A stretch of DNA of 20,917 nt from assembly GCA_905200905.1 (NCBI GenBank), contig CAJKMA010000050.1:1-20917 (forward strand). The letters are read 5' to 3'. Both the position numbers and the translations under genes were made by a program. A model generated the notes under the pieces. It was not told the DNA's origin. It saw nothing but the letters and a program-made list of their open reading frames with translations, and searched no databases. This document shows positions 1 through 8,083 of this stretch, in pieces. The stretch's first letter is position 1. Each line of letters begins with the position of its first letter. This DNA is from an uncultured Bacillota bacterium. GTDB lineage: Bacteria > Bacillota > Clostridia > Lachnospirales > Lachnospiraceae.

Positions 1-55
1 GTTTCTTAAATTCCGGCTTTAAGGCTTCCAGCCATTGTCCCTGTAAAGGCGGCAT
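1..55 (-). CDS. ung: Probable uracil-DNA glycosylase, first 18 codons only
   Basis: Only the start of the gene is in the window. Reading leftward from an ATG at 55, the frame gives MPPLQGQWLEALKPEFKK and runs off the edge. A strong ribosome binding site (GGGAGGAA) lies 5 bases upstream. The W-x-x-x-L-K-x-E-F-K-K pattern resembles the N-terminus of clostridial family 1 uracil-DNA glycosylases, which remove uracil from DNA. No catalytic motif is visible, so the identity rests on this short stretch. The gene starts 45 bases after the histidine kinase stop on the same strand and may be co-transcribed with it. Confidence 0.55.
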   Translation of the reverse strand, partial: MPPLQGQWLEALKPEFKK

Positions 56-100
56 CGAACTTCCTCCCTTTTCTTTTGAATAGTATTCCATCCTTTTAGT

Positions 101-1585
101 TTAACAGAATCTATCCACACAAGCAAGTTCAAACCAAAATTCTACACCATTTTCATAATTAATCACGCCACATTTCTGGTTCATACTGTCCATGATTGCC
201 TTTACAATAGACAGACCAATGCCGCTTCCCCCATATTCTCTGGTTCTGGCCTTGTCAACCTTGTAGAATTTAATCCATATTTTATCCAGGTCTTCCTCTG
301 GGATTGCTGCTCCTGTATTAAATACAGACAGCCTGATCACATCCCCTCTGCGTACAATCTTAATTTCAATTTTTTTCTCATTATCTACATGATTCAACGC
401 ATTAGACACATAGTTCGTTACCACTTCTTCAATTTTAAACTCATCTCCCCAGACATACACAGGTTCTGTCTGAGTAAATCTGATTTCTGCTTCTTTCTGG
501 GATGCCAGAAGCTGGGCAGACTGCACTACTCCGCTGACCAAATCCGTCAGATTAAACCGCTCCATGGCAACCGTATCATTGCCGAACTCCAGTTGGTTCA
601 GAGTGAGCAGTTTTTTCACCATATTGTTCATTTTAGCAGCTTCATCTATAATGACCTCACAGTAAAACTCCCTGCTCTCCGGATCATCATTGATGCACTC
701 CTGAAGCCCTTCTGCATACCCCTGGATCAGAGCGATGGGGGTTTTCAATTCATGAGACACATTGGATAAGAATTCCTTCCTCATCTCATCAATCTGTTCT
801 TTCTTTTCAATATCTTTCTGTAATTCATTATTGGCAGTCTGAAGCTCGGATATGGTCTTTTCCAGAGCCTTTGACATCCGGTTAAGGTTATTTCCAAGAA
901 CACCGATTTCATCTTCGCTTGTGCTGGTATATTTTGCCTCAAAATTCAGATTTGCCATCTCCATAGATAAATCAGAAAGCTGCTGCAATGGTTTTGTAAT
1001 GTGCCTGGAAATAAACCAGATAGCAATGGAACTTACAAGAATGGTGGCAAGACCGATATACAGGTAAAACACATTGGAGATCATAGCACTGTCTTTTAAA
1101 CTCTGTGCAGGTGTGGTGATCAGAAAACCATTTCCATTGCTCAGCATTCCCACCATATTCAGAGAATCCATGGCTTTGCTGTCATCTGTTTTCTTTTCTA
1201 CAATATAGTTTTCTGTTGACTCCAGCACTTCTCTTCTTCCCCTTATGAAGTCATCCAGAACCCCAAACTGGATTTCCGAATACAGGCGTTCTGAGTTCTT
1301 AGCATAGGCGAACACAATTCTGGAAGTAGCACGGTTCACAACAATCATCGAAAGATTCTTTTCATCGCAATACCGCTTAAATGCATCATCAGAAGCCAGG
1401 ACACTATAGTCAATAGCATCCTCTGTATCGTTCATGGTGTTATACACCTTCTTTAGAGACTCTGTTTTTTTATACAGATAAACCTTTTCCAGAAACAAAG
1501 AATTCACCAAAAGCATAACCACCAGGGAAATGCACATAATTCCGATATAGGTCACAGCCAGCCTTATTTTTATGGATTTTTTCAT
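101..1585 (-). CDS. Membrane sensor histidine kinase of a two-component system
   Basis: This 494-residue protein has the full layout of a membrane sensor kinase. It has a first membrane helix at about 8-31, an extracytoplasmic sensor region at about 32-170, and a second helix at about 171-193. A HAMP linker follows at about 194-246, then a HisKA domain with phospho-accepting His278 in NVSHELKTP, and a HATPase domain. The N box has N391 and N395, and the G2 box is GGSGIGLSIVKAIM near 452-465. The G1 box reads NTGAAI, with Asn where Asp is usual. The ATG overlaps the stop of the response regulator gene (ATGA), so the two are translationally coupled; GGTGGGAGA precedes the start. The sensed signal cannot be told from sequence. 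Confidence 0.93.
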   Translation of the reverse strand: MKKSIKIRLAVTYIGIMCISLVVMLLVNSLFLEKVYLYKKTESLKKVYNTMNDTEDAIDYSVLASDDAFKRYCDEKNLSMIVVNRATSRIVFAYAKNSERLYSEIQFGVLDDFIRGRREVLESTENYIVEKKTDDSKAMDSLNMVGMLSNGNGFLITTPAQSLKDSAMISNVFYLYIGLATILVSSIAIWFISRHITKPLQQLSDLSMEMANLNFEAKYTSTSEDEIGVLGNNLNRMSKALEKTISELQTANNELQKDIEKKEQIDEMRKEFLSNVSHELKTPIALIQGYAEGLQECINDDPESREFYCEVIIDEAAKMNNMVKKLLTLNQLEFGNDTVAMERFNLTDLVSGVVQSAQLLASQKEAEIRFTQTEPVYVWGDEFKIEEVVTNYVSNALNHVDNEKKIEIKIVRRGDVIRLSVFNTGAAIPEEDLDKIWIKFYKVDKARTREYGGSGIGLSIVKAIMDSMNQKCGVINYENGVEFWFELACVDRFC

Positions 1586-2262
1586 TCTCCCACCTCGAAT
1601 TTATATCCCATTCCCCAAATAGTCTTAATGTATTCTCCTTTTTCTCCCATTTTGCTTCTGAGCTTTTTCACATGGGTATCAATGGTCCTGGCATCGCCAA
1701 AATAATCATAGTTCCAGACAGAATTCAAAATTTTCTCTCTTGATAAAGCAATTCCCTGATTTTCCATAAAATATGCCAGCAGCTCAAATTCTTTGTAACT
1801 CAGCTCCATAGGAACCCCGTCAATAGATGCAATGTGGGAAATCTTGCTGATTTCCACTCCTCCTGCCCTTAACACACCGTCTTCATCTGTCTGGCTGGTT
1901 CTTCGTAAAATTGCTTCCACTCTTGCCACTAAAATCTTAGGACTGAAGGGCTTGGAAATATATTCATCCACTCCCAGCTCAAATCCCAGAAGTTCGTCCC
2001 GCTCATCACCTCTTGCAGTGAGCATAATAATCGGTACCTTGGAATGGCTCCGGATTTCCCGGCACACCTGCCATCCGTCCATTTTCGGCATCATCACATC
2101 CAGAATCAGCAGGGCAATCTCTTTGTCTTTATAAAAAATATCAAGAGCAGCTTCTCCGTCTCCTGCCTCCAAAACCTCAAATCCCTGTTTTGTCAGGAAA
2201 TCACGTACTAATTTCCGCATTCTGCTCTCGTCATCAACTACTAATATTTTTCTTTTTTCCAT
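1582..2262 (-). CDS. OmpR/PhoB-family response regulator
   Basis: This 226-residue protein is a standard OmpR-type regulator. The receiver domain (about 5-118) has the acidic pair D10/D11, phospho-accepting D55 in LLILDVMMPK, T82 and K104. A winged-helix DNA-binding domain (about 131-223) ends in the typical GMGYKFE motif. It is the first gene of a two-gene operon with the histidine kinase, with which it overlaps by 4 bases. The start is preceded by AGGAGGAAGATCCT. Its targets are unknown. Neighbouring genes do not suggest a clear regulon, because the upstream side is the divergently oriented ssrA gene. Confidence 0.95.
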   Translation of the reverse strand: MEKRKILVVDDESRMRKLVRDFLTKQGFEVLEAGDGEAALDIFYKDKEIALLILDVMMPKMDGWQVCREIRSHSKVPIIMLTARGDERDELLGFELGVDEYISKPFSPKILVARVEAILRRTSQTDEDGVLRAGGVEISKISHIASIDGVPMELSYKEFELLAYFMENQGIALSREKILNSVWNYDYFGDARTIDTHVKKLRSKMGEKGEYIKTIWGMGYKFEVGE

Positions 2263-2286
2263 AGGATCTTCCTCCTTTTATTCTGT

Positions 2287-2314
2287 CTTCTACTATAGCA
2301 GTCAAATTTGTCAA
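2287..2314 (-). promoter_or_regulatory. Possible promoter of the two-component operon
   Basis: On the minus strand a consensus -35 (TTGACA, 2309-2314) is followed after 16 bases by TAGAAG (2287-2292), a moderate -10. It lies about 25 bases upstream of the regulator start. A second TTGAC motif begins 9 bases after the first, so the -35 region carries a short direct repeat (TTGACA, then TTGACT). OmpR-family regulators often bind direct repeats, so autoregulation is possible but not shown. Confidence 0.35.
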
Positions 2315-2363
2315 AATTGTGAACACCAAAAAAGATTTCTGCTGATAAAATAAAGTTTATCCC

Positions 2364-2392
2364 TTGACATTCCCTTTAAAACCGTATATCAT
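2364..2392 (+). promoter_or_regulatory. Strong sigma-A type promoter of ssrA
   Basis: A perfect -35 TTGACA (2364-2369) is separated by 17 bases from TATCAT (2387-2392), which matches the -10 consensus at five of six positions. Transcription should start near 2399, leaving a 5' leader of about 57 bases before the mature tmRNA end at 2456, to be removed by processing, normally RNase P. The strength fits an abundant stable RNA. Confidence 0.8.
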
Positions 2393-2455
2393 GTAAGATA
2401 CTCTCAAACGAGTAGAAACTTTTGTTTTGCGTACCGGAATAAGCATATATCATAA

Positions 2456-2806
2456 GGGCTTGTACTGGTTTCGACGGGGGTTTTGAAGTTGAGGAAGCCA
2501 TCCGCAGACTCCGGGACTGCGTACCAACCTGGAACCTAAATATAAACGCAAACAATAATAGAGTAGCGTTAGCTGCCTAAGTTGCAGCTTGTCAGCCTCA
2601 GGCCACCCGCTGTCTGAGAATCTGGCATCGACCTTGCGGGGCACTTCGCTTTCAAAGCTTTGAGAAAGTGGAAGATTTTATGAAGCTACTAAGCAGCTCA
2701 GCCTGTTATTCGGCGGTGCTGTAAGGGAATGTCAAAAGAATAACTGTGATGGGAGATGCCCCAAGGGATAGACTTTCGGACGCGGGTTCGATTCCCGCCA
2801 GGTCCA
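2456..2806 (+). ncRNA. ssrA: tmRNA (transfer-messenger RNA)
   Basis: tmRNA rescues ribosomes stalled on broken mRNAs by acting first as tRNA-Ala and then as a short mRNA. The 5' end GGGCTTGTACTGGTTTCGAC is the conserved tmRNA start. The 3' end has a T-arm (GCGGG, loop TTCGATT, CCCGC; 2782-2798) and an acceptor strand CAGGTCC (2799-2805). The acceptor stem is 7 pairs, GGGCTTG with CAGGTCC, including G3-U, the identity element for alanyl-tRNA synthetase. A2806 is the discriminator. The next bases are TAC, so CCA is not encoded and must be added. The tag reading frame is at 2548-2580. Its protein partner SmpB and RNase R are encoded on the opposite strand 2.9-5.5 kb away. Confidence 0.97.
2548..2580 (+). 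other. tmRNA-encoded proteolysis tag
   Basis: The frame GCA-AAC-AAT-AAT-AGA-GTA-GCG-TTA-GCT-GCC-TAA within the tmRNA encodes ANNNRVALAA and then stops. It begins at a GCA resume codon and ends in ALAA, the degron recognised by ClpXP-type proteases in known systems. The tag is added to stalled nascent chains after the alanine carried by the tmRNA. Confidence 0.92.
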
Positions 2807-2810
2807 TACT

Positions 2811-2868
2811 AAAAAAGAGCCATTGAGAAACAGACATTTTATCTTGTTTCCTCAACGGTTCTTTTTTA
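2811..2868. terminator. Bidirectional terminator between ssrA and the coiled-coil gene
   Basis: An A-run and a hairpin arm (AAAAAAGAGCCATTGAG) pair with a downstream arm ending CTCAACGGTTCTTTTTT, giving a long stem with a few wobbles and one bulge. It has a T-run on the plus strand for ssrA and a T-run on the minus strand for the convergent coiled-coil gene. It starts 4 bases after the tmRNA discriminator base. Confidence 0.9.
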
Positions 2869-2879
2869 AGTATACATTT

Positions 2880-3449
2880 CTAACTTTGTGCTATGACCTC
2901 AACCTGTTCTTTGAGCGTTCTATACCCGTTCTCTAAACGGTTTATCCTAATTAAAAGCACTTCCTTCTCATTCTCCACTTTTAAAGCTTTATCCAGTTTT
3001 CGGCTCAGATTCAGATGTCCTTCCGCAATAATATTAATATTTTTGTTCGTCTCATTTTCAAGTGTCAGCCGAATTCCTTGAACATGCCCTTCTAATTCTC
3101 TGGCTTTACCTTCTACGCCTTGCACCCGTTCTTTTAATTCTCGAACTTCTCCTTCTACACCTTGCACCCGCTCTTTTAATTCTCGAACTTCTCCTTCTAC
3201 GCCTTGCACTCGCTCTTTTAATTCTCGAACTTCTCCTTCTACGCCTTGCACTTGCTCTTTTAATTCTCGAACTTCTCCTTCTACGCCTTGCACTTGCTCT
3301 TTTAGTTCTCGAATTTCTCCTTCTACGCCTTGCACTTGCTCTTTTAGTTCTCGAATTTCTCCTTTTACGTCTTGAAGCTCCTCTTTTATGGGTTTCATAG
3401 AACTATTGAAAATTTCTGCAATGGTCTGAATATCTTGTTTCTCTAACAT
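2880..3449 (-). CDS. Coiled-coil protein made of 14-residue repeats, unknown function
   Basis: No function is recognised. The protein (189 residues from the chosen start) has three parts. The N-terminal segment is about 30 residues (MLEKQDIQTIAEIFNSS). The middle is about 100 residues of the 14-mer VQGVEGEVRELKEQ, repeated six times with degenerate units at each end. The C-terminal part is about 65 residues. Each 14-mer is two heptads with V, V, V and L at a/d positions, so a long coiled coil and oligomerisation are predicted. There is no signal peptide or membrane helix. A longer frame begins at a GTG at 3458, but that codon overlaps the AGGAGGTG ribosome site, so ATG 3449, 8 bases after AGGAGG, is preferred. 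It is transcribed toward ssrA and ends at the shared terminator. Proteins with similar ends are, from memory, widespread in Lachnospiraceae. Confidence 0.8.
   Translation of the reverse strand: MLEKQDIQTIAEIFNSSMKPIKEELQDVKGEIRELKEQVQGVEGEIRELKEQVQGVEGEVRELKEQVQGVEGEVRELKERVQGVEGEVRELKERVQGVEGEVRELKERVQGVEGKARELEGHVQGIRLTLENETNKNINIIAEGHLNLSRKLDKALKVENEKEVLLIRINRLENGYRTLKEQVEVIAQS
3111..3362. repeat. Six near-identical 42-bp tandem repeats
   Basis: Units of exactly 42 bases start at 3111, 3153, 3195, 3237, 3279 and 3321, each beginning TTCTAC. Adjacent units differ by zero to three bases, and the last two (3279 and 3321) are identical. Degenerate units extend to about 3069 and 3404. Because 42 is a multiple of 3 and of the 21-base heptad, gain or loss of a unit keeps both frame and coiled-coil register. 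Confidence 0.95.
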
Positions 3450-3626
3450 ACGTCGCACCTCCTATACGAATAGCATAACAATAACCTATATTTTTGTATT
3501 CTTTTCTGCTACATATGCCAGCGTTCTTGGCCACCCACAATGTTACAGATTTCCTCTTTTGTGTTCTGGTTCTATTGTAACATGTTAGCATATATCTTTC
3601 CATTCGCAAAAATTCACAATTTTCCG

Positions 3627-5300
3627 TCAAAAAATCTCTTTCAAATTCTCCACAATCTTCCCAATGACACCATCCTTAAATGGTGTTTCCAACCCTGCTT
3701 CTTCCAGAAGTTCTGTGTGGAATTTGGAGGCAGACATAGTACATAATTTCAAATAGCTTTCCCAAGCTGCCTTGCGGTCTTTATCCATCCATACCTTGTA
3801 TTCAAAAGCACAGAGCTGTGCAATCACATAATCAATATAATATAATGGATAGCTATAAATATGATGCTGTTTCTGCCAGAAGCAGCCTTTTTCAAAAAAT
3901 TCCAGTCCTTGATAATTCAGGTGTGGTTTGTACTCCTGCTCCAGTTTCTTCCATGCTTCTTTTCTTTCCTGTGGAGTCATTTTCGGATTATCATAAACAA
4001 TATGCTGGAATTCATCTACCATACATCCATAAGGAACAAAGATAATAGCATCTTCCAAATGCATTTTCGTATAATCCTCTGTAGTTTTTTCTCCGAAAAA
4101 CAGATGATACCAGGGTTCTGTAAAGAATTCCATGGACATGGAGTGAATCTCTGCAGTTTCCATACCAATATCTGCATGTTCCCTGATAGGATCTTGTGCT
4201 GCCAGATATCCCTGGAAAGCATGACCGCATTCATGGGTCATAACATCCACATCCCCACTGGTCCCATTAAAGTTAGCAAAAATAAAAGGAGCCTTATAAT
4301 CCGGAAGATAGGTCATATAACCACCTACTGCTTTGGTTTTTCTTCCAAACACATCCAAAAGTTCATTTTCCATCATAAAGTCAAAAAACTCTTTTGTTTC
4401 AGAAGACAGTTCTTCATACATTTTCTGTCCTGCTGCCAGAATTTCTTCTGGTGTTCCTTCTGGCTGTGGATTTCCCTGTGGACCAAAAACCAACTCATCA
4501 GAATAAGCTAACTGAGAAAGTCCCAGACGCTCTTTTCGCTTCTGGAAAATACTCTCTGCAAAAGGAACCCAAACTTCTTTTACCTGTTTTCTCAGACTTT
4601 CGATTTCTTCTCTTCCATAGCAATTCCTCTGCATCCGAAGGTAACCCAGTGGGGTATAGGTATCAAAGCCCAGCTTCTTTGCCTGCATGGTACGATTTTT
4701 CACTAATTTATCATACAACTCGTCCAGTTTATCGCTAATACTCAAGAAAAAAGCATCCTGTTTTTCTGCCGCTTTTCTTCTAATATCTTTGTCCTTATTT
4801 TTCAGATATGGGGTTAAAAGAGACAGGTTCAAAGTTTCTCCTTCCCAGTCAATTTTTGCACTTGCCAACAGTTTCTCATATTCTGTCGTCAGTTCATTTT
4901 CTTCCTGCATCAAAGGAATGATTTCAGGAGAAACGGATTTCATAGCAATTTCCATATTTTTAAAAGCTACTTCTCCTATTTTTTCTTCTAATGTTTTCCG
5001 ATAAGGAGATTCAAATAAAATCTTTTGATAATCCACGCAAAGCTGGGAATACTCTGGCACCTGTCTATCATAATAATTCTGCTCTTCTTCATAAAAAGCA
5101 TCCGTAGTATCCAGAGTATGCCGGATGGAGCACAGGGTTACCTGGGTCTGTACCTTATCATTTAACTCATAAAATTTTTTATGAATTTCAAACTGCTCCT
5201 CCCCATCCTTTGCTATTTTTAATGCGTCCATAAGCTGTTTTAAGTTTTCTTTTACCTGCTCAAAGTCTACTCTTGCATATGGCATATCCTTAAATTTCAT
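3627..5300 (-). CDS. M3-family oligoendopeptidase (PepF-like)
   Basis: This 557-residue protein is a cytosolic zinc metallopeptidase of the thimet oligopeptidase (M3) family, which cleaves short peptides. The HEXXH zinc motif is H356-E-C-G-H360, within MTHECGHAF. A downstream E384 in ETAEIHSMSMEFF is the expected third zinc ligand. The length matches the roughly 560-residue clostridial subgroup, and there is no signal peptide. The start has AGGAGG 8 bases upstream. It lies 17 bases after the smpB stop on the same strand, so it is probably the last gene of an rnr-smpB-pepF transcript. A role in recycling peptides from protein turnover is an inference from that context. Confidence 0.93.
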   Translation of the reverse strand: MKFKDMPYARVDFEQVKENLKQLMDALKIAKDGEEQFEIHKKFYELNDKVQTQVTLCSIRHTLDTTDAFYEEEQNYYDRQVPEYSQLCVDYQKILFESPYRKTLEEKIGEVAFKNMEIAMKSVSPEIIPLMQEENELTTEYEKLLASAKIDWEGETLNLSLLTPYLKNKDKDIRRKAAEKQDAFFLSISDKLDELYDKLVKNRTMQAKKLGFDTYTPLGYLRMQRNCYGREEIESLRKQVKEVWVPFAESIFQKRKERLGLSQLAYSDELVFGPQGNPQPEGTPEEILAAGQKMYEELSSETKEFFDFMMENELLDVFGRKTKAVGGYMTYLPDYKAPFIFANFNGTSGDVDVMTHECGHAFQGYLAAQDPIREHADIGMETAEIHSMSMEFFTEPWYHLFFGEKTTEDYTKMHLEDAIIFVPYGCMVDEFQHIVYDNPKMTPQERKEAWKKLEQEYKPHLNYQGLEFFEKGCFWQKQHHIYSYPLYYIDYVIAQLCAFEYKVWMDKDRKAAWESYLKLCTMSASKFHTELLEEAGLETPFKDGVIGKIVENLKEIF

Positions 5301-5317
5301 GGTCTTGTCCTCCTGTT

Positions 5318-5788
5318 TTAGTATAAATTTTTCACTTTAAATTCCCGTTCAGTTTCTCTTCTCTGGTCTTTTTTCGCAATATCCTGGCGTTTATCATAAA
5401 GCTTTTTACCTTTTGCCACTCCTATTTCCACTTTCACCAGACTCCCTTTGAAATATACCTTTAACGGTACCAAGGTGTAACCTTTCTCCCTAATTTTCCC
5501 CTCAATTTTTCTGATTTCATAGGTATGAAGCAAGAGCTTGCGCACTCTTAATGGGTCTTTGTTAAAAATATTCCCTTTCTCATATGGACTGATATGCATT
5601 CCATAAACAAAAACTTCACCTCGTTCAATCTGTATAAAAGATTCTTTGATGCTGCATTTTCCCATACGTAGGGATTTCACCTCTGTACCTGCGAGTTCTA
5701 TCCCTGCCTCATAAGTGTCCTCAATAAAATAATCATGGTATGCTTTCTTATTATTTGCAATCAGACGAATCCCTGATTCTTTTGCCAT
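5318..5788 (-). CDS. smpB: SsrA-binding protein SmpB
   Basis: SmpB binds the tRNA-like end of tmRNA and occupies the decoding centre of stalled ribosomes in place of a codon-anticodon pair. The 156-residue protein has the expected length and motifs: IANNKKAYHDYFI near the N-terminus, GTEVKSLRMGKCSIKES, HISPYEKG, and a basic C-terminal tail (KKLYDKRQDIAKKDQRRE) that enters the mRNA channel. Its ribosome site GGGAGGAA lies inside the last codons of rnr, and only 3 bases separate the rnr stop from its ATG, so the two are likely translationally coupled. Its RNA partner ssrA is 2.5 kb away on the other strand. Confidence 0.98.
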   Translation of the reverse strand: MAKESGIRLIANNKKAYHDYFIEDTYEAGIELAGTEVKSLRMGKCSIKESFIQIERGEVFVYGMHISPYEKGNIFNKDPLRVRKLLLHTYEIRKIEGKIREKGYTLVPLKVYFKGSLVKVEIGVAKGKKLYDKRQDIAKKDQRRETEREFKVKNLY

Positions 5789-5791
5789 GAC

Positions 5792-8002
5792 TTATTCCTC
5801 CCTTTCTAAGCTAAAATCAATACTTTTTGTCTGAACATCTGCGCCTTCTACCCGAATTCGTACCTTCTGACCCATGGCATAGACTTTTTTCGTCATATCA
5901 CCCTTAAGCAGATACTGTTCTCTGTCGTAAGTGTAATAATCATCTGTCATGGTATTCACATGTACCAGACCTTCCACCGTATTCTCTAATTCTACATATA
6001 AGCCCCATTCTGTCACTCCAGAAATTACCCCTTCAAAGGTTTCTCCTATATGCTGTTTCATAAATTCGGCTTTTTTCATTTTTACAGTTTCTCGTTCTAC
6101 TTCTTCTGCTCTTCGTTCCATAGCACTGGACTGTCTCGCTACTTCTTCTAACATCTGATCATAATGTTTGATTTTTGCCTCTGACATTTTACCTCTAAGG
6201 TTTTCCTTAATAATTCTGTGAATCTGCAAATCTGGATATCTGCGAATGGGGGAAGTAAAATGACAATAATATTTCGCTGCCAAACCAAAATGTCCGGTAC
6301 AGTCCACGGTATACTTTGCCTGTTTCATAGAACGCAAAATCAGTCGGGACAAAAACGGTTCGCAATCCATTCCTTTTAATTCTTTTAATATTTTTTGTAT
6401 TTCTTTTGGAGAAATGTTTTCTTTTGCCTTTTTTACTTTGATGCCTGCCTGGTGAACCAGAGAAAGGGCTGCCTCCATTTTTTCCCCGTCTGGGTTCTCA
6501 TGAGTTCGGTAAAGGAAGGGCATGCCCAAAAGAGCATATTCCTCTGCCACCGTTTCATTGGCAGTGAGCATGAAATCTTCTATGAGCTCTGTAGCAACAT
6601 TATGTTCATAGGCATAAATTTCCACTGGTTTTCCCATATCATCCAGGAGAATCTTGCTCTCCGGAAAATCAAAATCAATGGAGCCTCTCTTCTTTCTTCT
6701 TTTCCTAAGAATCTGAGACAATTCACCCATTTGGAAAAACATGGGAACCAAATCCCCATAGCGCTCTGTCACAGTTTCATCCTCTTTTAACAGAATTTTT
6801 TTCACATCTGTATAAGACATTCTCTCATTCACTCGGATGACCGTCTCTGCAATCTTGTGGGAAATAACTTTCCCCTTCTCATCAATCGTCATAAGACAAC
6901 TCAATGCCAGTCTGTCCTCCCCTGCATTAAGAGAGCAGATACCATTGGACAGCTTTTTCGGCAGCATAGGAATTACTCTATCTACCAGATAAACACTGGT
7001 CCCTCGCTTCAAGGCTTCCTTATCCAGTGCACTGCTATATTGCACATAATTGCTTACATCTGCAATATGAACTCCTAAATAATAAAGGTTTCCTTTCTTA
7101 GTAAGGGATACTGCATCATCCAAATCTTTTGCATCTTCTCCATCAATGGTCACCATAACCGTGTCTCGCAAATCTAGCCGCTGATAAAAATCTCCTTCAT
7201 TTAAGGTTTCTTTGATACGCTCCGCCTGATTCACGACCTTCTCCGGAAATTCCATTGGCAGGTCATGACTTTTCGCTACACAAAGGACATCCAGACCTTT
7301 TTCTCCTGGTTTCCCCAGAATTTCCACGACTTTTCCCTCTGGCGATTTATTTCTGGATCCAAAGTCCTGAATTTTCACCAGAACTTTATCCCTGTTTTCT
7401 GCATTCATAGATTTTCCCTGTGGTATAAAAATATCTCGCAAAAATCTCTGATTATCTGGTACCACAAATCCAAATCCCGAAGATTTTTCATAAGTTCCTA
7501 CAATTTCTCCCATTCCTCGCTCCAGTACCTTTGCAATGGTACCCTCACAGCGTTTACTATCTTTTTCCTCCTTTGTCACTACAACCTGAACTTTATCTCC
7601 ATGAAATGCGGAGCCAATACCCTCTTCTGGAACAAAAATATCCCTGGCACCTTCCATTTCTTCTACCTGTACAAATCCAAAACCTCTTGGATGGCTGATA
7701 AAAGTCCCTGTATAGCAGTGACCTTTTCGGAAGATTTCACTCTTTTGTGTTTCCTGCTCTTTTTCCCGCTCCCTTTTCTTCTCCATCTTACGGACAGCTT
7801 CATATCTGCCTCTTTTATTAATACTGATTTTTCCTTCTTCCAACAAAAGATCTAAAATCTTATGCAATTCCTCTCGTTTTCCAGCAGGAATCTGCAAAAG
7901 AATTGCCAATTCTTTTGCTCTCATGGGCTGATATTCTTTGCAGCACATGAGTTCATACAGCATTTTTTTTCTTTTCTTTATCTGCTGATTTTTTTTCAAC
8001 AC
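5792..8002 (-). CDS. rnr: Ribonuclease R (3'-5' exoribonuclease)
   Basis: RNase R degrades structured RNAs and works with tmRNA/SmpB to destroy non-stop mRNAs. The 736-residue protein has a helix-turn-helix region (about 5-70), two cold-shock OB domains (GFGFVQVEE near 107 and GFGFVVPDN near 176), the RNB catalytic domain, and a C-terminal S1 domain from about 650. The acidic cluster TIDGEDAKDLDDA supplies D287, D293, D295 and D296, matching the spacing of the RNase II metal ligands. There is no long Lys-rich tail. The start is GTG at 8002, 5 bases from AGGAGG; the next codon, TTG, 8 bases away, is an alternative. It sits between secG and smpB. Confidence 0.97.
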   Translation of the reverse strand: MLKKNQQIKKRKKMLYELMCCKEYQPMRAKELAILLQIPAGKREELHKILDLLLEEGKISINKRGRYEAVRKMEKKREREKEQETQKSEIFRKGHCYTGTFISHPRGFGFVQVEEMEGARDIFVPEEGIGSAFHGDKVQVVVTKEEKDSKRCEGTIAKVLERGMGEIVGTYEKSSGFGFVVPDNQRFLRDIFIPQGKSMNAENRDKVLVKIQDFGSRNKSPEGKVVEILGKPGEKGLDVLCVAKSHDLPMEFPEKVVNQAERIKETLNEGDFYQRLDLRDTVMVTIDGEDAKDLDDAVSLTKKGNLYYLGVHIADVSNYVQYSSALDKEALKRGTSVYLVDRVIPMLPKKLSNGICSLNAGEDRLALSCLMTIDEKGKVISHKIAETVIRVNERMSYTDVKKILLKEDETVTERYGDLVPMFFQMGELSQILRKRRKKRGSIDFDFPESKILLDDMGKPVEIYAYEHNVATELIEDFMLTANETVAEEYALLGMPFLYRTHENPDGEKMEAALSLVHQAGIKVKKAKENISPKEIQKILKELKGMDCEPFLSRLILRSMKQAKYTVDCTGHFGLAAKYYCHFTSPIRRYPDLQIHRIIKENLRGKMSEAKIKHYDQMLEEVARQSSAMERRAEEVERETVKMKKAEFMKQHIGETFEGVISGVTEWGLYVELENTVEGLVHVNTMTDDYYTYDREQYLLKGDMTKKVYAMGQKVRIRVEGADVQTKSIDFSLEREE

Positions 8003-8042
8003 ACATACCTCCTGTTCTATGGAAGTCCTTTTTGATATAAAG

Positions 8043-8081
8043 ATGAGGCTGTTGCATACTACGCTTGTGCAACAGCCTCAT
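8043..8081 (-). terminator. Perfect hairpin between secG and rnr
   Basis: ATGAGGCTGTTGCA (8043-8056) and TGCAACAGCCTCAT (8068-8081) form a perfect 14-bp stem with an 11-base loop, 3 bases after the secG stop. In the direction of transcription it is followed by CTTTATATC, which is a poor U-run. It may therefore be a partial terminator or an mRNA-stabilising hairpin rather than a full stop. No clear promoter was found between it and rnr. Confidence 0.75.
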
Positions 8082-8083
8082 AA

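Noticed and set aside
2450..2644. 64-codon open frame on the minus strand
   Set aside because: It lies inside the tmRNA gene, antisense to it, and has no protein-like features.
3111..3362. CRISPR array
   Set aside because: The repeats are contiguous 42-bp coding units without spacers and encode heptads.
3062..3400. 112-codon Leu-rich open frame on the plus strand
   Set aside because: It is the antisense shadow of the 42-bp coiled-coil repeats; its apparent repeat structure comes from them.
3403..3630. 75-codon open frame on the minus strand
   Set aside because: It begins with TTG, has no ribosome site, and overlaps the start of the coiled-coil gene in another frame.
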